NCBI GenBank assembly: GCA_903863885.1
Contig: CAIPEB010000020.1
Span: 1 to 64,000 of the forward strand
Length of the DNA stretch: 64,000 nt
Source: an uncultured Planctomycetaceae bacterium
GTDB taxonomy: Bacteria; Planctomycetota; Planctomycetia; Pirellulales; Pirellulaceae
Direction: 5' to 3'
Shown here: piece by piece, positions 44,748 through 55,300 of the stretch
Layout of the letters: each line of letters starts with the position of its first letter
Numbering within the stretch: the stretch's first letter is position 1
The notes under the pieces: model-generated
Seen by the model: the letters and a program-made list of their open reading frames with translations, nothing else
What the model was told of the DNA's origin: nothing
Database searches by the model: none
Translations under genes and position numbers: made by a program

Positions 44748-45472
44748 TCAGTCCCATGCCAACCCCTGCGAAACGTGAACCGGTTGTCCGGGTTCACGAT
44801 GTCCACAAGTATTTCCGGCGAGGGAGTGAACGGCTCGACGTGCTGAAGGGCCTGACTCTCGAAGTCCCCGATCGGGAATTCCTCGGTCTGATGGGCCCCA
44901 GCGGCTCCGGCAAAACCACGCTGCTCAATCTGATCGCCGGACTGGACACGCCGAGCGAGGGCGAAATCTGGGTGGCCGACCAGATGATTTCGGGCATGTC
45001 GGAGAGCCAACTGGCGCGGTGGCGGACCCGCAATGTCGGGTTCGTCTTTCAGTTCTATCACCTGCTGCCGGTCATGACGGCCTACGAAAACGTGGAACTT
45101 CCCTTGCTGCTGCTTCCGCTTTCCGCGCGGCAGCGGCGCGAGCAGGTGAAGACGGCCCTGGAACTGGTCGGGCTTTCGGATCGCCTGCACCATCGGCCCG
45201 GCCAACTGTCGGGCGGCCAGCAGCAGCGGGTCGGCATCGCACGGGCGATCGTCACCGATCCCGCGATTCTCGTCGCCGACGAACCGACCGGCGACCTGGA
45301 TGCGCGCTCGGCGGAGGAGATCCTCGATCTGCTGGGCGAACTGCGCGAATCGCTGGAGAAGACGATCCTGCTCGTGACCCACGATCCGCGGGCGGCACGG
45401 CGCACCGATCGCGTGCTGCACCTCGACAAGGGCGTGCTGGTGGAAAGCGGCGTGGCGGACCGTGCGGAATAA
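44744..45472 (+). CDS. ABC transporter ATP-binding protein (MacB/LolD-like)
   Basis: A 242-residue ATPase. Walker A GPSGSGKTT, the family's FVFQFYHLLPVMTAYENVELPL, signature LSGGQQQR, Walker B ILVADEPTGDLD, and the switch histidine in LLVTHDPRAARR are all present. AGGAA precedes the ATG at 44744, which overlaps the adaptor stop. It drives the two FtsX-type permeases downstream. Confidence 0.95.
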   Translation: MISPMPTPAKREPVVRVHDVHKYFRRGSERLDVLKGLTLEVPDREFLGLMGPSGSGKTTLLNLIAGLDTPSEGEIWVADQMISGMSESQLARWRTRNVGFVFQFYHLLPVMTAYENVELPLLLLPLSARQRREQVKTALELVGLSDRLHHRPGQLSGGQQQRVGIARAIVTDPAILVADEPTGDLDARSAEEILDLLGELRESLEKTILLVTHDPRAARRTDRVLHLDKGVLVESGVADRAE

Positions 45473-45484
45473 GGCGGCGTTGGC

Positions 45485-46735
45485 ATGAAGCTCGGCATCC
45501 TCATTTTCCGGAACCTGCGCCGTAACCTGCTGCGGTCGATCCTGACCTCGCTGGGCACCGTCGTGCTCGTGTTCGTGGTCACACTGGTCTGGTCGATCCT
45601 CGCGTTCCTGCAGGCGGCGACCGAGGAAAAGACGCGGAACCTCAAGGCAATCGTAACCGAGCGATGGTCGATCCCCAGTCGACTGCCGTTCTCCTACGCC
45701 GCCACGCTGGCCGAAGGCGCCGCGCGATCTCCGCAGGACGTGCGGCCGCTGGACTCGATGAACTGGCAGTTCTACGGCGGCACCGTGGATCCCGAGAAGA
45801 TCTCGCGAGAGAGCCTGATCTATGCCATCGCCAGCGACCCGCGGAAGATCCCCACGATGCTCGACGGCCTCGAGTCGCTTCCGCCGGACCAGGAGGAGCA
45901 GTTGCGCAAGGACGTGGAAAAACTCGCGGCCACGCGTCAGGGGGTGATCGTCGGACGCAATCATCTGACGGCGCTGAACAAGCGAATCGGAGACCGCTTC
46001 AAGCTGTTCGGGATCAGCACCTACATGGGTATCGATCTCGAATTCGAGATCGTCGGCGCGTTTCCGCCGGGGCGTTACGACGGCCTGGCCGCATTCAACA
46101 GCGATTACTACCTCAATGAACTCGATGCGTACGCCCGCAGAAACAACGGTCGAAAACACCCGCTGGCCGAGCACAGTCTGAACCTTGTCTGGCTCAAGCT
46201 TGCCGACACCGACGCGTTCAACCGCGTGGCCGAACAGATCGAGTCCTCGCCCTCGTTCAACAGCCCTGCCGTGAAATGCGAGACGGCCGCTTCGGGAATC
46301 GCTTCGTTTCTCGATGCGTTCCGCGATCTGATCTGGGGCATGCGCTGGCTGCTCGCTCCGGCATGCGTGGCAACGCTCAGCCTGATCATCGCCAACGCGA
46401 TCAGCATCAGCATTCGCGAGCGGCGACTGGAACTGGCAGTGCTCAAAGTGCTGGGCTTCCGGCCGTGGCAGATCCTCACGCTGGTGCTCGGCGAGTCGGT
46501 GCTGCTGGGCTCGCTTTCCGGACTGGCCAGCGCCGTGGCGACCTACGCCGCCGTGAACTGGTGGATGCAGGGACTGAAGTTTCCGATTGCGTTTTTCGAT
46601 GCGTTCTTTATTCCCTCCGATGCGATGGTGTGGGGGTTCTGCGTGGGCGCCGCTGCGTCGCTGGCCGGGAGTTTCCTGCCCGCGTGGTCGGCCTGCCGGG
46701 TCAAAGTGGCGGATGTTTTCTCGAAGGTGGCCTGA
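45485..46735 (+). CDS. FtsX/MacB-type ABC permease 1
   Basis: A 416-residue permease with the MacB/LolC topology: one N-terminal helix (LTSLGTVVLVFVVTLVWSILAF), a large extracytoplasmic domain of about 240 residues, then three C-terminal helices beginning MRWLLAPACVATLSLIIANAI, with the cytoplasmic coupling segment SIRERRLELAVLKVLGFRPWQI. It starts 13 bp after the ATPase gene. Confidence 0.92.
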   Translation: MKLGILIFRNLRRNLLRSILTSLGTVVLVFVVTLVWSILAFLQAATEEKTRNLKAIVTERWSIPSRLPFSYAATLAEGAARSPQDVRPLDSMNWQFYGGTVDPEKISRESLIYAIASDPRKIPTMLDGLESLPPDQEEQLRKDVEKLAATRQGVIVGRNHLTALNKRIGDRFKLFGISTYMGIDLEFEIVGAFPPGRYDGLAAFNSDYYLNELDAYARRNNGRKHPLAEHSLNLVWLKLADTDAFNRVAEQIESSPSFNSPAVKCETAASGIASFLDAFRDLIWGMRWLLAPACVATLSLIIANAISISIRERRLELAVLKVLGFRPWQILTLVLGESVLLGSLSGLASAVATYAAVNWWMQGLKFPIAFFDAFFIPSDAMVWGFCVGAAASLAGSFLPAWSACRVKVADVFSKVA

Positions 46736-46786
46736 CGGCGCCGGTCGCGGCACAGACTGCTCGCGGCCGGAGATTCGGATAGCAAC

Positions 46787-48118
46787 ATGGTATTGAAACT
46801 TGTCATCGCAGCCACCGCCTTGGTGATGATGCTGCTTGCCGTCACGAAGGTGCCGCTGCGCTACAACGCACGCAACGTGGCCGTGCGATGGAAGACGACC
46901 GCCATGACCGCCCTGGCATTCACGGTCGTGATCGGCCTGCTCACGGTCATGCTCGGCTTCGTCAACGGCATGTACCAACTCACGCTGCATTCCGGCCAAC
47001 CGGGCAACGTCATCGTGCTCTCGGACCGCGCAACGGATGAAGTCGTAAGCAATCTGCTGCCGACCGACGTGGGAGACCTCGAGCGTCAGCCGGGAATCCT
47101 CCGCGACGGCGACCGACCGATGGCCAGTCGCGAAACCTACTTCGTCGTGAATCAGCCGCTCCGCAACGCCCGGGCCGGAAGGCCGGGACGCCGGTTCGTC
47201 CAGGTCCGCGGGCTCGATGATCCGGAATTGTCGGCGCGGGTCCACGGGTTGGAGATGCTGCCGGGTGGCCAGTGGTTTTCGTCGGCGGGCGTGCGGGAAG
47301 CGGCCGACGCCGGCGATCCCAGGCAGCGGGAACTGGTCGAAGCCGTGCTCGGCGAGGGAGTTGCCGGAGAACTGGGCCGCGATCGCGATCCGGCCACCGC
47401 AGCCAGTTGGCGCCGCCCGGATCGGCTCGATGTAGGCGATACTTTTCCGCTCGGCGGACGCACCTGGGTTGTCGCGGGCGTACTGAATTCCGGGGGATCC
47501 ACCTTTAACTCCGAAGTGTGGGCCAAGCGGTCTTTGATGGGCGGCATGTTCGGCAAGGACACATACACGTCGCTCGTGTGCAGGACGGCCGACGCGGAAA
47601 GCGCGCGAAAGCTCAAGGAATTCTTCACCACGCAATACCGCAAGTCGTCGGTACTGGCCCAGGTCGAAACCGACTACTACGAGAGCCTCTCCAACACCAA
47701 CAAGCAGTTCCTTTACGCCATCGCGTTCGTGACCGCGGTGATGGCGATCGGCGGCGCGTTCGGGGTGATGAACACGATGTTCGCGGCCATCAGCCAGCGT
47801 ATCCGCGACATCGGCGTGCTGCGGCTGCTGGGATACCGGCGGCGCCAGATTCTCGTGTCGTTCCTGCTCGAATCGCTGATCATCGCGCTGGTCGGAGGAC
47901 TCGCAGGTTGCGCCCTCGGATATCTCGCCAACGGACTCTCCGCGACGAGCATCGTGAACGCCGGCCCGGGCGGGGGCAAGTCCGTCGTGCTGCGACTGAT
48001 CATCGACGCCCGGATCCTCGGCGTCGGCTTCCTGCTGGCCATCGCCATGGGCCTGCTCGGCGGTCTGATCCCGTCTCTTTCGGCCATGCGGCTCAAACCG
48101 CTCGAATCGCTGCGGTAA
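46787..48118 (+). CDS. FtsX/MacB-type ABC permease 2
   Basis: A 443-residue second permease of the same type: N-terminal helix, extracytoplasmic domain, then three helices (FLYAIAFVTAVMAIGGAFGVMNTMF onward) with SQRIRDIGVLRLLGYRRRQIL as coupling segment. An odd feature is a charged extracytoplasmic insert near residues 165-205 (REAADAGDPRQRE, GRDRDPATAASWRR). With permease 1 it probably forms a heterodimer, unlike MacB, which is a homodimer. The gene is convergent with metX-metW, 18 bp apart. Confidence 0.9.
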   Translation: MVLKLVIAATALVMMLLAVTKVPLRYNARNVAVRWKTTAMTALAFTVVIGLLTVMLGFVNGMYQLTLHSGQPGNVIVLSDRATDEVVSNLLPTDVGDLERQPGILRDGDRPMASRETYFVVNQPLRNARAGRPGRRFVQVRGLDDPELSARVHGLEMLPGGQWFSSAGVREAADAGDPRQRELVEAVLGEGVAGELGRDRDPATAASWRRPDRLDVGDTFPLGGRTWVVAGVLNSGGSTFNSEVWAKRSLMGGMFGKDTYTSLVCRTADAESARKLKEFFTTQYRKSSVLAQVETDYYESLSNTNKQFLYAIAFVTAVMAIGGAFGVMNTMFAAISQRIRDIGVLRLLGYRRRQILVSFLLESLIIALVGGLAGCALGYLANGLSATSIVNAGPGGGKSVVLRLIIDARILGVGFLLAIAMGLLGGLIPSLSAMRLKPLESLR

Positions 48119-48136
48119 TCCGCCGACGGTCGGCTC

Positions 48137-49957
48137 TCACCGGCTGATGACGACGATCGCGAGGTCGGCGTTGCGGTTCGGATCATCCGTGATGCGCCGG
48201 TTGGTCTCCGTGTCGAGGCAGACGTGCTTGTGGATCGTGATGCCCTGCTCGCGGCAGAATTCGTCGAAGTCCGCCAGCGTCAGGAATCGCACGTTGTGGG
48301 TGTCGTACCAGCGAGTCCCTCCGCCCAGCGCGACCAGCGGCGCCCGGCCATGCTCGGCAAGTTCCGACCGCAGCTTGTAATAGCCGAGGTTGGGGAAGCT
48401 GACGATCGCCCGGCGCCCGACCCGCAGCATCTCGCTGATCACGGTCTTGACGTCGATCACCGTCTGCAGCGTCTGCGAGAGCACCACCAGGTCGAATTGG
48501 CCGTCGGCATACGAAGAGAGCCCCTCGTTCAAGTCCGCCTGGACCACATTCAGTCCGCATCGCACGCAATTGACGACGCACTGCTCGTCCAGTTCGATGC
48601 CGACCAACCGCCCCTGTCCGCGATCTCGCAGGAGTGAAAGCAGACCGCCGTTGCCGCATCCGAGGTCGAGCACACTGGAGCCTTCGGGTATGAGTTCGGC
48701 GATCGAACTGTAGTCGAGCCGATGAGGATCGTGGAAGATGCTCGTCGGTTTGGGCGTGGAATCCGGCAGCGGATTCTCCTGCGAAACACCGTCGAGATTC
48801 GCGAGGAACCCCGAAATCAGAGTGCCGTAGGAAGCCAGTTCGTCGGGCAGCAGAAACGCGTCGTGCCCGCATGAACTTTCGACGTTGCAGTAGCTGACTC
48901 GCTTGTTGCAGGCAAGCAGCGCATCCACGATCATCTGCGACTGAAACGGCGGGAACAGCCAGTCGCTCGTATAGCTGACGACCAGCCAGTCGCACTGCGT
49001 GACCTGCAGCGACTGCTGCAGTGTCTCCGGCGTGCCGCCCAGATCGAACAGGTCCATCGCCATCGAGAGCGTCACGTAGCTGTTGGCATCGAACCGCTCG
49101 CCGAAGCGATCTCCCTGATACGCCAGATAGGAACCGACCGAGAACTTCGTTTCGAACTGGGTCGCGACCTCGCGCGGGCGCAGCCGATCGGAATCGAACT
49201 TCTGCATCATGGCTTCGCGCGAGAGATAAGTAATGTGTCCGAGCATGCGGGCGATGGCCAGTCCGACTCGCGGGCCAGGCCATTGGCCGTAATAACGCCC
49301 GCCCAGATAGTCGGGATCCTGCAGGATGGCGTTGCGTCCCACGACATCAAACGCCAGAGCCTGACTGGTCAGCCGCGGACTGGTTGCGATCGCCGCCGTC
49401 CCGGCCATGCGGTCGGGATAGCGGGTGGCCCAATCGAGCGCCATCTGGCCGCCGAGCGAACCGCCGACGACGGCCCGCAGCTTGACGATTCCCAGGTGAT
49501 CGACCAGCCGCCGCTGCAGATTCACGATGTCGTCGATCGTGATCAGCGGAAAGTCCGGACCGTAAGGCTGTCCCGTCTCGGGATTGATACTGATCGGTCC
49601 CGTCGTGCCGCGGCATCCGCCCAGCACGTTGGGACAGATCACGAAATAGCGATCGGTATCAATCGACTTGCCCGGCCCGACCGCAATATCCCACCAACCG
49701 GGATCGTCGTCTTCGTGGTGTCGAGCGACATGCGAGTCGCCCGAAATGGCATGGCAGATCAGAACCGCGTTGTCGGCCTGCGCATTCAGTTTGCCGAAAG
49801 TCTCATAGGCGACGGTCACCGACGGTAGGCGTCCGCCGCATTCCAGGTGGAACGGTCCGTCGAACGTCACGTGCTGGGCGAAGGGCAGCGGCCGCGAGTT
49901 GCGACCGCTGTCGCTGCTATCGAAAACCTGCTTGCTCTGTTCTGCGTTCTTGTCCAT
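48137..49957 (-). CDS. metXW: Homoserine O-acetyltransferase fused to MetW
   Basis: A 606-residue fusion. Residues 1-390 are MetX, an alpha/beta hydrolase that acetylates homoserine from acetyl-CoA: LICHAISGDSHVA, oxyanion-region NVLGGCRGTTGP, nucleophile S167 in VVGGSLGGQMALDW, D332 in TSDWLFPP and H365 in CGHDAFLLP. Residues about 413-606 are MetW, a class I SAM-fold protein (VLDLGCGNGGLL, FDLVVLSQTLQTV, FPNLGYYKLR). A roughly 22-residue linker joins them at about 48722-48787. In most bacteria these are two adjacent genes. It lies 23 bp after metY on the same strand. Confidence 0.95.
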   Translation of the reverse strand: MDKNAEQSKQVFDSSDSGRNSRPLPFAQHVTFDGPFHLECGGRLPSVTVAYETFGKLNAQADNAVLICHAISGDSHVARHHEDDDPGWWDIAVGPGKSIDTDRYFVICPNVLGGCRGTTGPISINPETGQPYGPDFPLITIDDIVNLQRRLVDHLGIVKLRAVVGGSLGGQMALDWATRYPDRMAGTAAIATSPRLTSQALAFDVVGRNAILQDPDYLGGRYYGQWPGPRVGLAIARMLGHITYLSREAMMQKFDSDRLRPREVATQFETKFSVGSYLAYQGDRFGERFDANSYVTLSMAMDLFDLGGTPETLQQSLQVTQCDWLVVSYTSDWLFPPFQSQMIVDALLACNKRVSYCNVESSCGHDAFLLPDELASYGTLISGFLANLDGVSQENPLPDSTPKPTSIFHDPHRLDYSSIAELIPEGSSVLDLGCGNGGLLSLLRDRGQGRLVGIELDEQCVVNCVRCGLNVVQADLNEGLSSYADGQFDLVVLSQTLQTVIDVKTVISEMLRVGRRAIVSFPNLGYYKLRSELAEHGRAPLVALGGGTRWYDTHNVRFLTLADFDEFCREQGITIHKHVCLDTETNRRITDDPNRNADLAIVVISR

Positions 49958-49980
49958 GAGATCGGTTGCTCTCCGGCCGG

Positions 49981-51285
49981 TTACTGGCGCTGCGATGCGG
50001 CGATCGCCTGATCGAGGTCCGCGCGGATATCCGCGAAATCTTCGAGACCGACGCTCATGCGGATATAGTCTTCGCCGACGCCCGCGGCCCGCAGCTCTTC
50101 CGCCGTCTGCTGGCTGTGCGTGGTGCTCGCCGGATGGATGACCAGCGTCTTCGCATCGCCGACGTTCGCAAGATGCGAACACATCTTCACGGACTCGATG
50201 AATCGCCGCCCTGCTTCGCGCCCGCCTTCGAGGCCGAAACCGAGGATCGCGCCGGCGCCGCTGGGCAGGTAACGCTGCGCCAGCTGATGGTACGGATGCG
50301 ACGCCAGTCCCGGGTAATTGACCCAGCGCACCTTCGGGTGAGCCTCCAGGAACTGCGCGACGGCCAGGGCATTTTCACAGTGCCGCGGCATGCGCAGGTG
50401 CAGCGTCTCGAGGCCCTGCAGGAACAGGAACGCGTTGAACGGACTCAGTGCGCCGCCGAGGTCGCGCAGCCAATGAGTGCGGCAGGTGATGATGTAGCAC
50501 AGTTGCCCCACGGCCTGGTGGAACACGGCGCCGTGATACGACGCGTCAGGCTGCGTGAACTGCGGCCACTTCTCGGGATCCTTCGTCCAGTCAAACTTGC
50601 CGCTGTCGATGATGCATCCGCCCAGGCTCGTGCCGTGGCCGCCGATGAACTTCGTCGCGCTGTAGACCGAGATGTCGATGCCGTGTTCGAACGGACGGAA
50701 CAGCATCGGCGTCAGGACCGTGTTGTCGCAGACGACCGGCACGCGATGCTTGTGGGCGACGTCCGCGATGGCCCGATAGTCCAGCACGTCATTCTTGGGG
50801 TTGGCCAGCGACTCGATGTACACCGCGCGAGTGTCCGGACGAATCGCCCGCTCGATATTCTGCGGGTTGGTCGCGTCAACAAACGTCACGTTGATTCCGA
50901 GGCGGCGGAAGGTCTGCCCGAGAAGCGTTATCGTGCCGCCATAAAGCGCTTCGGCGCTCACGATGTGCTGACCGCTGTGAGCGAGATTCAGCAACGCGAC
51001 CGTGATCGCCTGCTGACCGCTCGACACGGCCAGCGCGCCGATCCCGCCCTCGAGAGCCGCCATGCGCTGCTCGAAGACGTCCGTCGTGGGGTTCATCAGT
51101 CGGGTGTAGATCCACCCCATTTCCTTCAGGGCGAACAGATCGGACGCGTGCTGCGTGTCGCGGAAACAGTAGCTCGTGGTCTGGTGGATCGGCATGGCCC
51201 GCGAACCGGTTGCCGGATCCGGCTGCTGTCCCGCATGCAACGCCTTGCTTCCAAGTCCGCTCATGGAAAACTTCTCGGAACCCAT
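49981..51285 (-). CDS. metY: O-acetylhomoserine sulfhydrylase
   Basis: A 434-residue PLP enzyme of the Cys/Met metabolism family that makes homocysteine from O-acetylhomoserine and sulfide. PLP lysine K212 lies in SVYSATKFIGGHGTS. VSSGQQAITVALLNLAHSG, LYGGTITLL, ESLANPKNDVLDY and VKMCSHLANVGDAKTLVIHPASTTH are typical of MetY rather than MetB. It lies directly upstream of metX-metW. With cysH supplying sulfite and then sulfide, this completes a direct sulfhydrylation route to homocysteine. Confidence 0.95.
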   Translation of the reverse strand: MGSEKFSMSGLGSKALHAGQQPDPATGSRAMPIHQTTSYCFRDTQHASDLFALKEMGWIYTRLMNPTTDVFEQRMAALEGGIGALAVSSGQQAITVALLNLAHSGQHIVSAEALYGGTITLLGQTFRRLGINVTFVDATNPQNIERAIRPDTRAVYIESLANPKNDVLDYRAIADVAHKHRVPVVCDNTVLTPMLFRPFEHGIDISVYSATKFIGGHGTSLGGCIIDSGKFDWTKDPEKWPQFTQPDASYHGAVFHQAVGQLCYIITCRTHWLRDLGGALSPFNAFLFLQGLETLHLRMPRHCENALAVAQFLEAHPKVRWVNYPGLASHPYHQLAQRYLPSGAGAILGFGLEGGREAGRRFIESVKMCSHLANVGDAKTLVIHPASTTHSQQTAEELRAAGVGEDYIRMSVGLEDFADIRADLDQAIAASQRQ

Positions 51286-51662
51286 CGTGCTGTTCTCTCG
51301 CGTTTTATTTGAACTCTCGAATCAACGGATAGGAAATGACTGGCCGCGGCCTGAGCCGGAACCGGCCAACCGGCGGCAAGGCAACGATTTTAGCAGCTAA
51401 GTGCTTGCTCTTGCCAGGACCGGCCGGCAAGCGGCTGATGCTCGGATTCTCCAACTCCCTCAGACTCTCCGGCCTCCAAAATGTGCTGCCGCAAGGCCGG
51501 ACCGCCTCCGATCCGTACTGGCAAGCGGGACGGCCAAAAGCGAGAATGCCGGACCGCAGTCCTGAACGACTGTAGTCCCCAAAGCCGGCAGTGCAACAGT
51601 CTGTTTTGCAGAAAACTGCGATACTTTCATCCACCCTCGACCGTCCGGGAAGCAAGCCACGC
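51286..51662. other. Divergent intergenic region, 377 bp
   Basis: Upstream of metY (minus) and of the small membrane protein gene (plus). I looked for a SAM-sensing riboswitch on the minus strand but saw no convincing match. GGAGGCCGGAGAGTCTGAGG on the minus strand near 51470 resembles the GGAGTC repeat family. No gene is seen. Confidence 0.5.
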
Positions 51663-52250
51663 ATGAGCCGCAAAAAGTCCAACCGGGCCCCCGACGCTGC
51701 GTCGGACCAAAGCGTACCCTCCTCGAGAGGACATCGCACAACTTTCGCCATCATGGTCGCGCTCGTCGCAGTCACGCTGGTCGCGATCTTCCTGGTTCGG
51801 CGCAGTAACCAGGACCTGGTCGGGCATCCGTCCTGGCAGCAGCGGGACCAAGTGACTTTGGATCCCGACGTGCCGACACCCGAGCCTGCGCCGGCCAAAG
51901 AGGAGAGCAATGCCGAGCCGAAGAAGCCCACGCCCCGGCCACTGGAGTTTGCCAGCCTGAAAGGACGCTGGCAACGGCCCGAAGAAGCCTACGAACTCAC
52001 CGTCCGCGACGTAGCGGCGGACGGAACCGTCAAAGCGACTTACTTCAACGGGATGTTCATCAACGTCTCCCAGGCCCGCGCCACGAAAGAAGGTGAACAA
52101 CTCAAACTGTTCGTCGAACTGCGGGACGTCAAATACCCCGGCTGCACGTACCGCCTGAATTACCTTCCCGAAACCGACGAGATGGTCGGCGTCTATTATC
52201 AGGCCGCCCTCGGCCAGGAATTCCAAGTCGTCTTTCAGCGACGGGAATGA
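51663..52250 (+). CDS. Membrane-anchored protein of unknown function
   Basis: A 195-residue protein. A basic N-terminus and one helix (TTFAIMVALVAVTLVAIFLV, about residues 26-45) lead to a proline/glutamate-rich linker (EPAPAKEESNAEPKKPTPRP). The beta-rich C-terminal domain of about 90 residues (LKGRWQRPEEAYELTVRDV, VKATYFNGMFINVSQA, VGVYYQAALGQEFQVVFQR) looks like a small lipocalin-like or extracellular-barrel fold. No family is recognised. The start at 51663 is preferred to 51591, which lacks a ribosome-binding site. Confidence 0.72.
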   Translation: MSRKKSNRAPDAASDQSVPSSRGHRTTFAIMVALVAVTLVAIFLVRRSNQDLVGHPSWQQRDQVTLDPDVPTPEPAPAKEESNAEPKKPTPRPLEFASLKGRWQRPEEAYELTVRDVAADGTVKATYFNGMFINVSQARATKEGEQLKLFVELRDVKYPGCTYRLNYLPETDEMVGVYYQAALGQEFQVVFQRRE

Positions 52251-52332
52251 CGCGGGGCTTTCTGCGCAGCCAGCAGGTTCTTCCGGCCGTTTTTGATTCT
52301 CCTGGCGAATCGGACGCAGCGGCTCGAGTGGC

Positions 52333-55300
52333 TCAGCTCGCCGCTTCCTTTCGATGGTTCTTGACCGTCGCCAGCACCTGATCGATGGTCTCGAACAGTT
52401 CATGCGCGCGGACGGGCTTGGGAACATAGTCGTCCATGCCCGCTTCCAGGCACCGCTCGCGATCGCCTTTCATCGCATGTGCCGTCATGGCGATGATGGG
52501 AGTGTGAGTCCCGAGCGAACGCTCCTGGGCCCGGATAATCGCCACGGCCTCGAAGCCGTCCATCTCCGGCATTTGCACGTCCATCAGAACGAGGTCGAAC
52601 GGGTGGGATTCCAGCGCCGCAACCGCTTCCTTGCCGTCGTTGGCCACCGTGACGGTATGCCCTTCGTTTTCCAGCAGGAAGATCGCCAGCTTCTGGTTCA
52701 CGGGGCTGTCTTCCGCCAGCAGAATGCGGAGCGGGCGGGACTTCTCGCCGGAGGCAGGCTCCTCGAGCGACTCCGCCTGGGGCAGCGCGCCGAGAGCCAT
52801 GGCCAGCGCGTCTTCCAGTTCCGAGGGCTTGACGGGCTTGAGCACGTAGGACTTTACTCCCAGCGATTCGCAGCGAGCAATTTCACCCGATCGATCGCCG
52901 GAACTGAGCATCATGATCACGACCGTACTCAGCTTGTCCTGCTCGCGGATCCGCGAAGCCAGCGAGAACCCGTCGCGACCGGGCATGCCGGCATCGGCCA
53001 GCACAAGCTCGAAACGCTCGCCAGACTCAGCCGCCTCGACGAGCGACTGCCACGCGTGTTCGGCGCTGTCGGCCACGGACACCTTGAACCGCCAATCGGC
53101 GAGCAACTCCTGCAGGATCTCGCGGTGAGTCGCATTGTCGTCAACGACAAGCACCCGGACGCCGTCGAATTGCGGCGTCCCCTGCGGTATCTCCTGTTCG
53201 TCCGCGACCTGCACGGGAATCCGCAAGTAGAAAGTGCTCCCCTTTCCCACCTCGCTTTCCACCCAGATTTTCCCTTCCATCAACGTGACGAGCTGCGAAC
53301 AGATGGCCAGCCCCAGCCCCGTGCCGCCGTAACGGCGAGTCATGGAAGTATCGGCCTGCTCAAAGGCCTCGAAGATCGTCGCCTGTTTCGCGGGCGCTAT
53401 GCCGATCCCCGTGTCAGAAACCGCGATCGTCAACATCGGCCTTCCCTCCGGCTGCGGATCGTAGCCGACCCGCAGCTGGACTTCGCCGATTTCCGTGAAC
53501 TTGATCGCGTTTCCCACGAGATTGATGACGACCTGCCGCAACCTCCCGGCGTCGCCGACAAGGCGGCGCGGCACGTTGATGTCGAAATGGGTGAGCAGTT
53601 CGAGCTTGCGGGAATGGGCCCGGAAGGCGAGAGACTTCATCGTGTCGCCCAGCGTCTCCTGCAGATCGAAGACCGAGGCCTGTAGAACCAGCTTGCCCGC
53701 CTCGATCTTGGCGAAATCGAGGATGTCGTTCAGGATCGACAACAGCGACTCGCCGGACTGCAGGACCATCCGCACGTAGTCGCGCTGCGACGGCGACATT
53801 TCCGTGTCCAGCAGCAGTTCGGTCATGCCGATGATGGCATTCATCGGCGTGCGGATTTCGTGGCTCATGTTCGCCAGGAAATCGCTCTTCGCGCGGTTGG
53901 CGGCCTCCGCAGCCTCCTTCGCCAATCGCAGTGTCTCCTCGGCCTGCTTCCGCAACGTGATGTCGCGGGAAATGCCGAACGTACCCACGACATCCCCGGA
54001 GGCATTGCGCAGGCACATTTTGCTCGTCAACAACCAACGCTTGTCGCCGGCCGGAGAGATCTGTTCTTCTTCCTTGTTCACCACAGGCCGGCCGGACCGC
54101 ATGACTTCCTGCTCGTCCGCCAGGTATTGGCGTGCGTTCTCGTCCCCGAAAATATCGAGATCGGACATGCCGATCGCCTGGGAAGAATCCCGCAGATTGA
54201 AGTACTTCGACAGCGAATGGCTGATTCGGATGAACCGGCTCTCCGCGTCCTTGAAATAGATGAAGTCGGTCGAATACTGCAGCAGTGTATTCAGCAGGAA
54301 TCGCTCGTACGCCAACTCGGCTTCCGCCTGGCGGCGGGCCGTCATATCGCGGGTGATGCCCCGATAGCCGATCACTTGCCCCGCGGCGTCGAGAATCGGC
54401 GCCGCGTTGGTCTCGACGAAGACCTGCCGCCCGTTTCGATGGAGAAACACGCTCTCGACACCCACCAGCGGCTCGCACCGTTCGGCGGCCTGTTCGAACA
54501 ACGCCTGCGCGTCGCTCCGCTCGTGCGGGACAATCAAGTCCGTGCTGCGCCGTGCGACAAGTTCGTCGACGCTGTACCCGAGCAACTCCTCCACCCGCGG
54601 GCTCACATAACGAAAGAACCCGGCTCGATCCGTCTCCCAGATCCAGTCGCTGCTGTTCTCAACGAGCGCACGGAACCGGTGCTCGCTCTCGCGCAGCGCG
54701 TCCTGTGCGAGCCGCCGATCGCGAATCTCCCGCTCGAGCGACGCGTTGGCTTCCTGCAATTCGCTCGTCCGCTGCACGACCAGCCGCTCGACGCGGACCG
54801 TCTGGTACATGACGGCCTGCACGTATGCCGTCACGACCGCGGTGACCAGCAGCCCCAGCACCAGTGCAACCCAGGAAGTCGGGGCCTGGCGGCGAAGAAA
54901 ATACCTGGAATTAGGGAAGCATTGCGTGGTCCAGATGCGCCCCGGTACGTCCAGCGCACTTCGCACGCTGATGTCCGTGCCTTCCGGTTCCGTGGGGATC
55001 ATCCCGCGCGCAATCATCGTCTTCTGCTGCTTCGAATCGAAACTGCAGACGAAGTTGAGCTGGCTGCCGCTGCCCACATCGTACAGGACCACGTCGATAT
55101 CACCGGAAAGGGGCCGCAACGCGATGTCCATCATCTGGTCCACCGGAATCAGAACAGCCAGGTAACCGACCAGTTTCTGCCGGCGCGCCGCAGCCGTATC
55201 CTGCAGATCGAGAGCTTCCAGCACCGGCCGGAGAGCCACCACCGACACCCGGCCGTGCATGTAGATGGGAGCGGAGACGGTGAGCTGCCCGCTGTCCACC

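Noticed and set aside
44729-47635. 968-codon open frame on the minus strand
   Set aside because: Antisense to the ABC ATPase and permease genes, which have clear motifs. The translation is Arg/His/Gln-rich with no domains; it is a GC-driven shadow frame.
51286-51600. SAM riboswitch upstream of metY
   Set aside because: Searched by eye for SAM-I and SAM-II cores on the minus strand; GCTAAA occurs near 51395 but the surrounding pairing does not fit. A cmsearch against Rfam SAM families would settle it.
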